64,000 bases of DNA from Pedococcus cremeus (GTDB lineage Bacteria > Actinomycetota > Actinomycetes > Actinomycetales > Dermatophilaceae). How positions within the stretch are numbered: the stretch's first letter is position 1; each line of letters starts with the position of its first letter. Both the position numbers and the translations under genes were made by a program. The DNA is taken from the NCBI RefSeq assembly GCF_900111375.1, contig NZ_FOHB01000003.1, positions 372,001 through 436,000 of the forward strand, given 5' to 3'. The notes beneath the pieces were generated by a model that was given only the letters and a program-made list of their open reading frames with translations, was not told where the DNA came from and ran no database searches. This document shows positions 63,539 through 64,000 of this stretch, piece by piece.

Positions 63539-64000
63539 GGCTGCCGGCCAGCAGGTCGTCGGCCGCAGCGGTGTCGGCGCTCGAGAACGCAGGTGGCACA
63601 GCGGTTCTCGCCTCGGTCAGCACCGCCTTCCAACCTTGCGGACGTGACGAGGGCGGCAGCGCGGCGAGGTCGACGGCAGCGCGCAGCCGGGCGACCGCAG
63701 CACCCTGCTGGGCGGCCACCACCTCCGCCTCCATCAGGTCGGCCACCGCGTCGAGGCTGTCGGGCCGGCCCCGGCCAAGGCTGTAGCGGGCCCGTTGGCG
63801 CAGCAGCTCCGGCAGGTGGAGGTACTCGCCGGTCTTGTGCACCGACTCGATTGCCTCGTCCACCAGCTGAACCGCCCGGTCGGGGTCACCGGCCTCCGCG
63901 TGCAGCTGCGCGAGGTAGCCGAGGTGCGCGGCGGCGAACGACTCCTGGCCCATGAGGCGCAACGTGGCGATGACCTGTTCGAGGAAGGCCCGGTGCGCCT
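63531..64000 (-). CDS. TPR-containing protein, N-terminus beyond window edge
   Basis: The minus-strand frame is open from base 64000 to the TAG at 63531-63533, so only the C-terminal ~155 residues are visible. They are helical TPR-like repeats (AHRAFLEQVIATLRLMGQESF, AAHLGYLAQLHAEAGDPDRAVQLVDEAIESVHKTGEYLHLPELLRQRARYSLG). Such C-termini occur in large predicted-ATPase or SARP/LuxR-type regulators. Its stop overlaps the FAD oxidoreductase start by 8 nt, so it belongs to the same operon and may regulate it. Confidence 0.65.
   Translation of the reverse strand, partial: AHRAFLEQVIATLRLMGQESFAAAHLGYLAQLHAEAGDPDRAVQLVDEAIESVHKTGEYLHLPELLRQRARYSLGRGRPDSLDAVADLMEAEVVAAQQGAAVARLRAAVDLAALPPSSRPQGWKAVLTEARTAVPPAFSSADTAAADDLLAGSRG

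Overview
The window is a gene-dense, very GC-rich (roughly 70% or more) chromosomal segment of an actinobacterium. DnaG, RecO, UppS, GlyS, DusB, Dgt, a DUF222/HNH gene, a BTAD/SARP-type regulator and corynebacterial-style gluABCD and thrE genes all point to Actinomycetota. The family Intrasporangiaceae (Janibacter/Phycicoccus/Terrabacter-like) is my best guess, but it is inference only. I see no phage, plasmid, insertion sequence, rRNA or CRISPR. The DNA reads as core chromosome with catabolic and regulatory modules between housekeeping genes.

Layout. 1-5.2 kb: partial ASCH-domain gene, a GntR regulator overlapping an ACC deaminase gene, a GNAT gene, and leuA behind a leader peptide with three Leu codons. 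5.2-13.5 kb: an aromatic catabolism block. pcaHGBC, pcaIJ and an IclR regulator form one overlapping operon, followed by an aromatic aldehyde dehydrogenase and pobA. Together they take a hydroxybenzaldehyde through 4-hydroxybenzoate and protocatechuate to beta-ketoadipyl-CoA, except that no enol-lactonase (pcaD) is present. Both transcription units carry the same GTTCG-N5-CGAAC operator. 13.5-20.6 kb: lipoprotein, alkB with a LexA-like box, DUF2237, HIT, recO-uppS, a BTAD regulator and a tautomerase. 20.7-24.1 kb: znuA-znuC-znuB-zur behind two Zur boxes. 24.2-29.7 kb: small membrane protein, glyS, then a drug-export-type ABC transporter with a two-component system.

29.7-43.1 kb: sulfurtransferase, hydrolase, dusB, DJ-1/PfpI protein, a MocR regulator divergent from an amino acid permease, a YdeI-like protein, dgt, two antiparallel genes (YrdB and DUF222-HNH), dnaG, an unknown gene and tRNA-Asn. 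43.1-53.8 kb: gluABCD glutamate uptake (minus strand), aldo/keto reductase, glycosyltransferase, PIG-L deacetylase, class I aldolase and PEP synthase. 53.8-59.7 kb: M24 aminopeptidase, GadC-like antiporter, single-TM protein, M20 dipeptidase and ThrE exporter, probably a peptide/amino-acid unit. 59.7-64 kb (minus strand): TPR protein (cut by the edge), FAD oxidoreductase, an unrecognised 229-residue protein and a polyprenyl diphosphate synthase in an overlapping operon.

The most unusual whole-window signal is the octamer CGGCATAC/GTATGCCG. I count about 36 copies on both strands, in genes (in all reading frames), in spacers and inside hairpins. Several genes also appear to be leaderless, with a -10 hexamer about 7 nt before the start codon. 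Start codons were chosen by hand from overlaps, Shine-Dalgarno sequences and family length.
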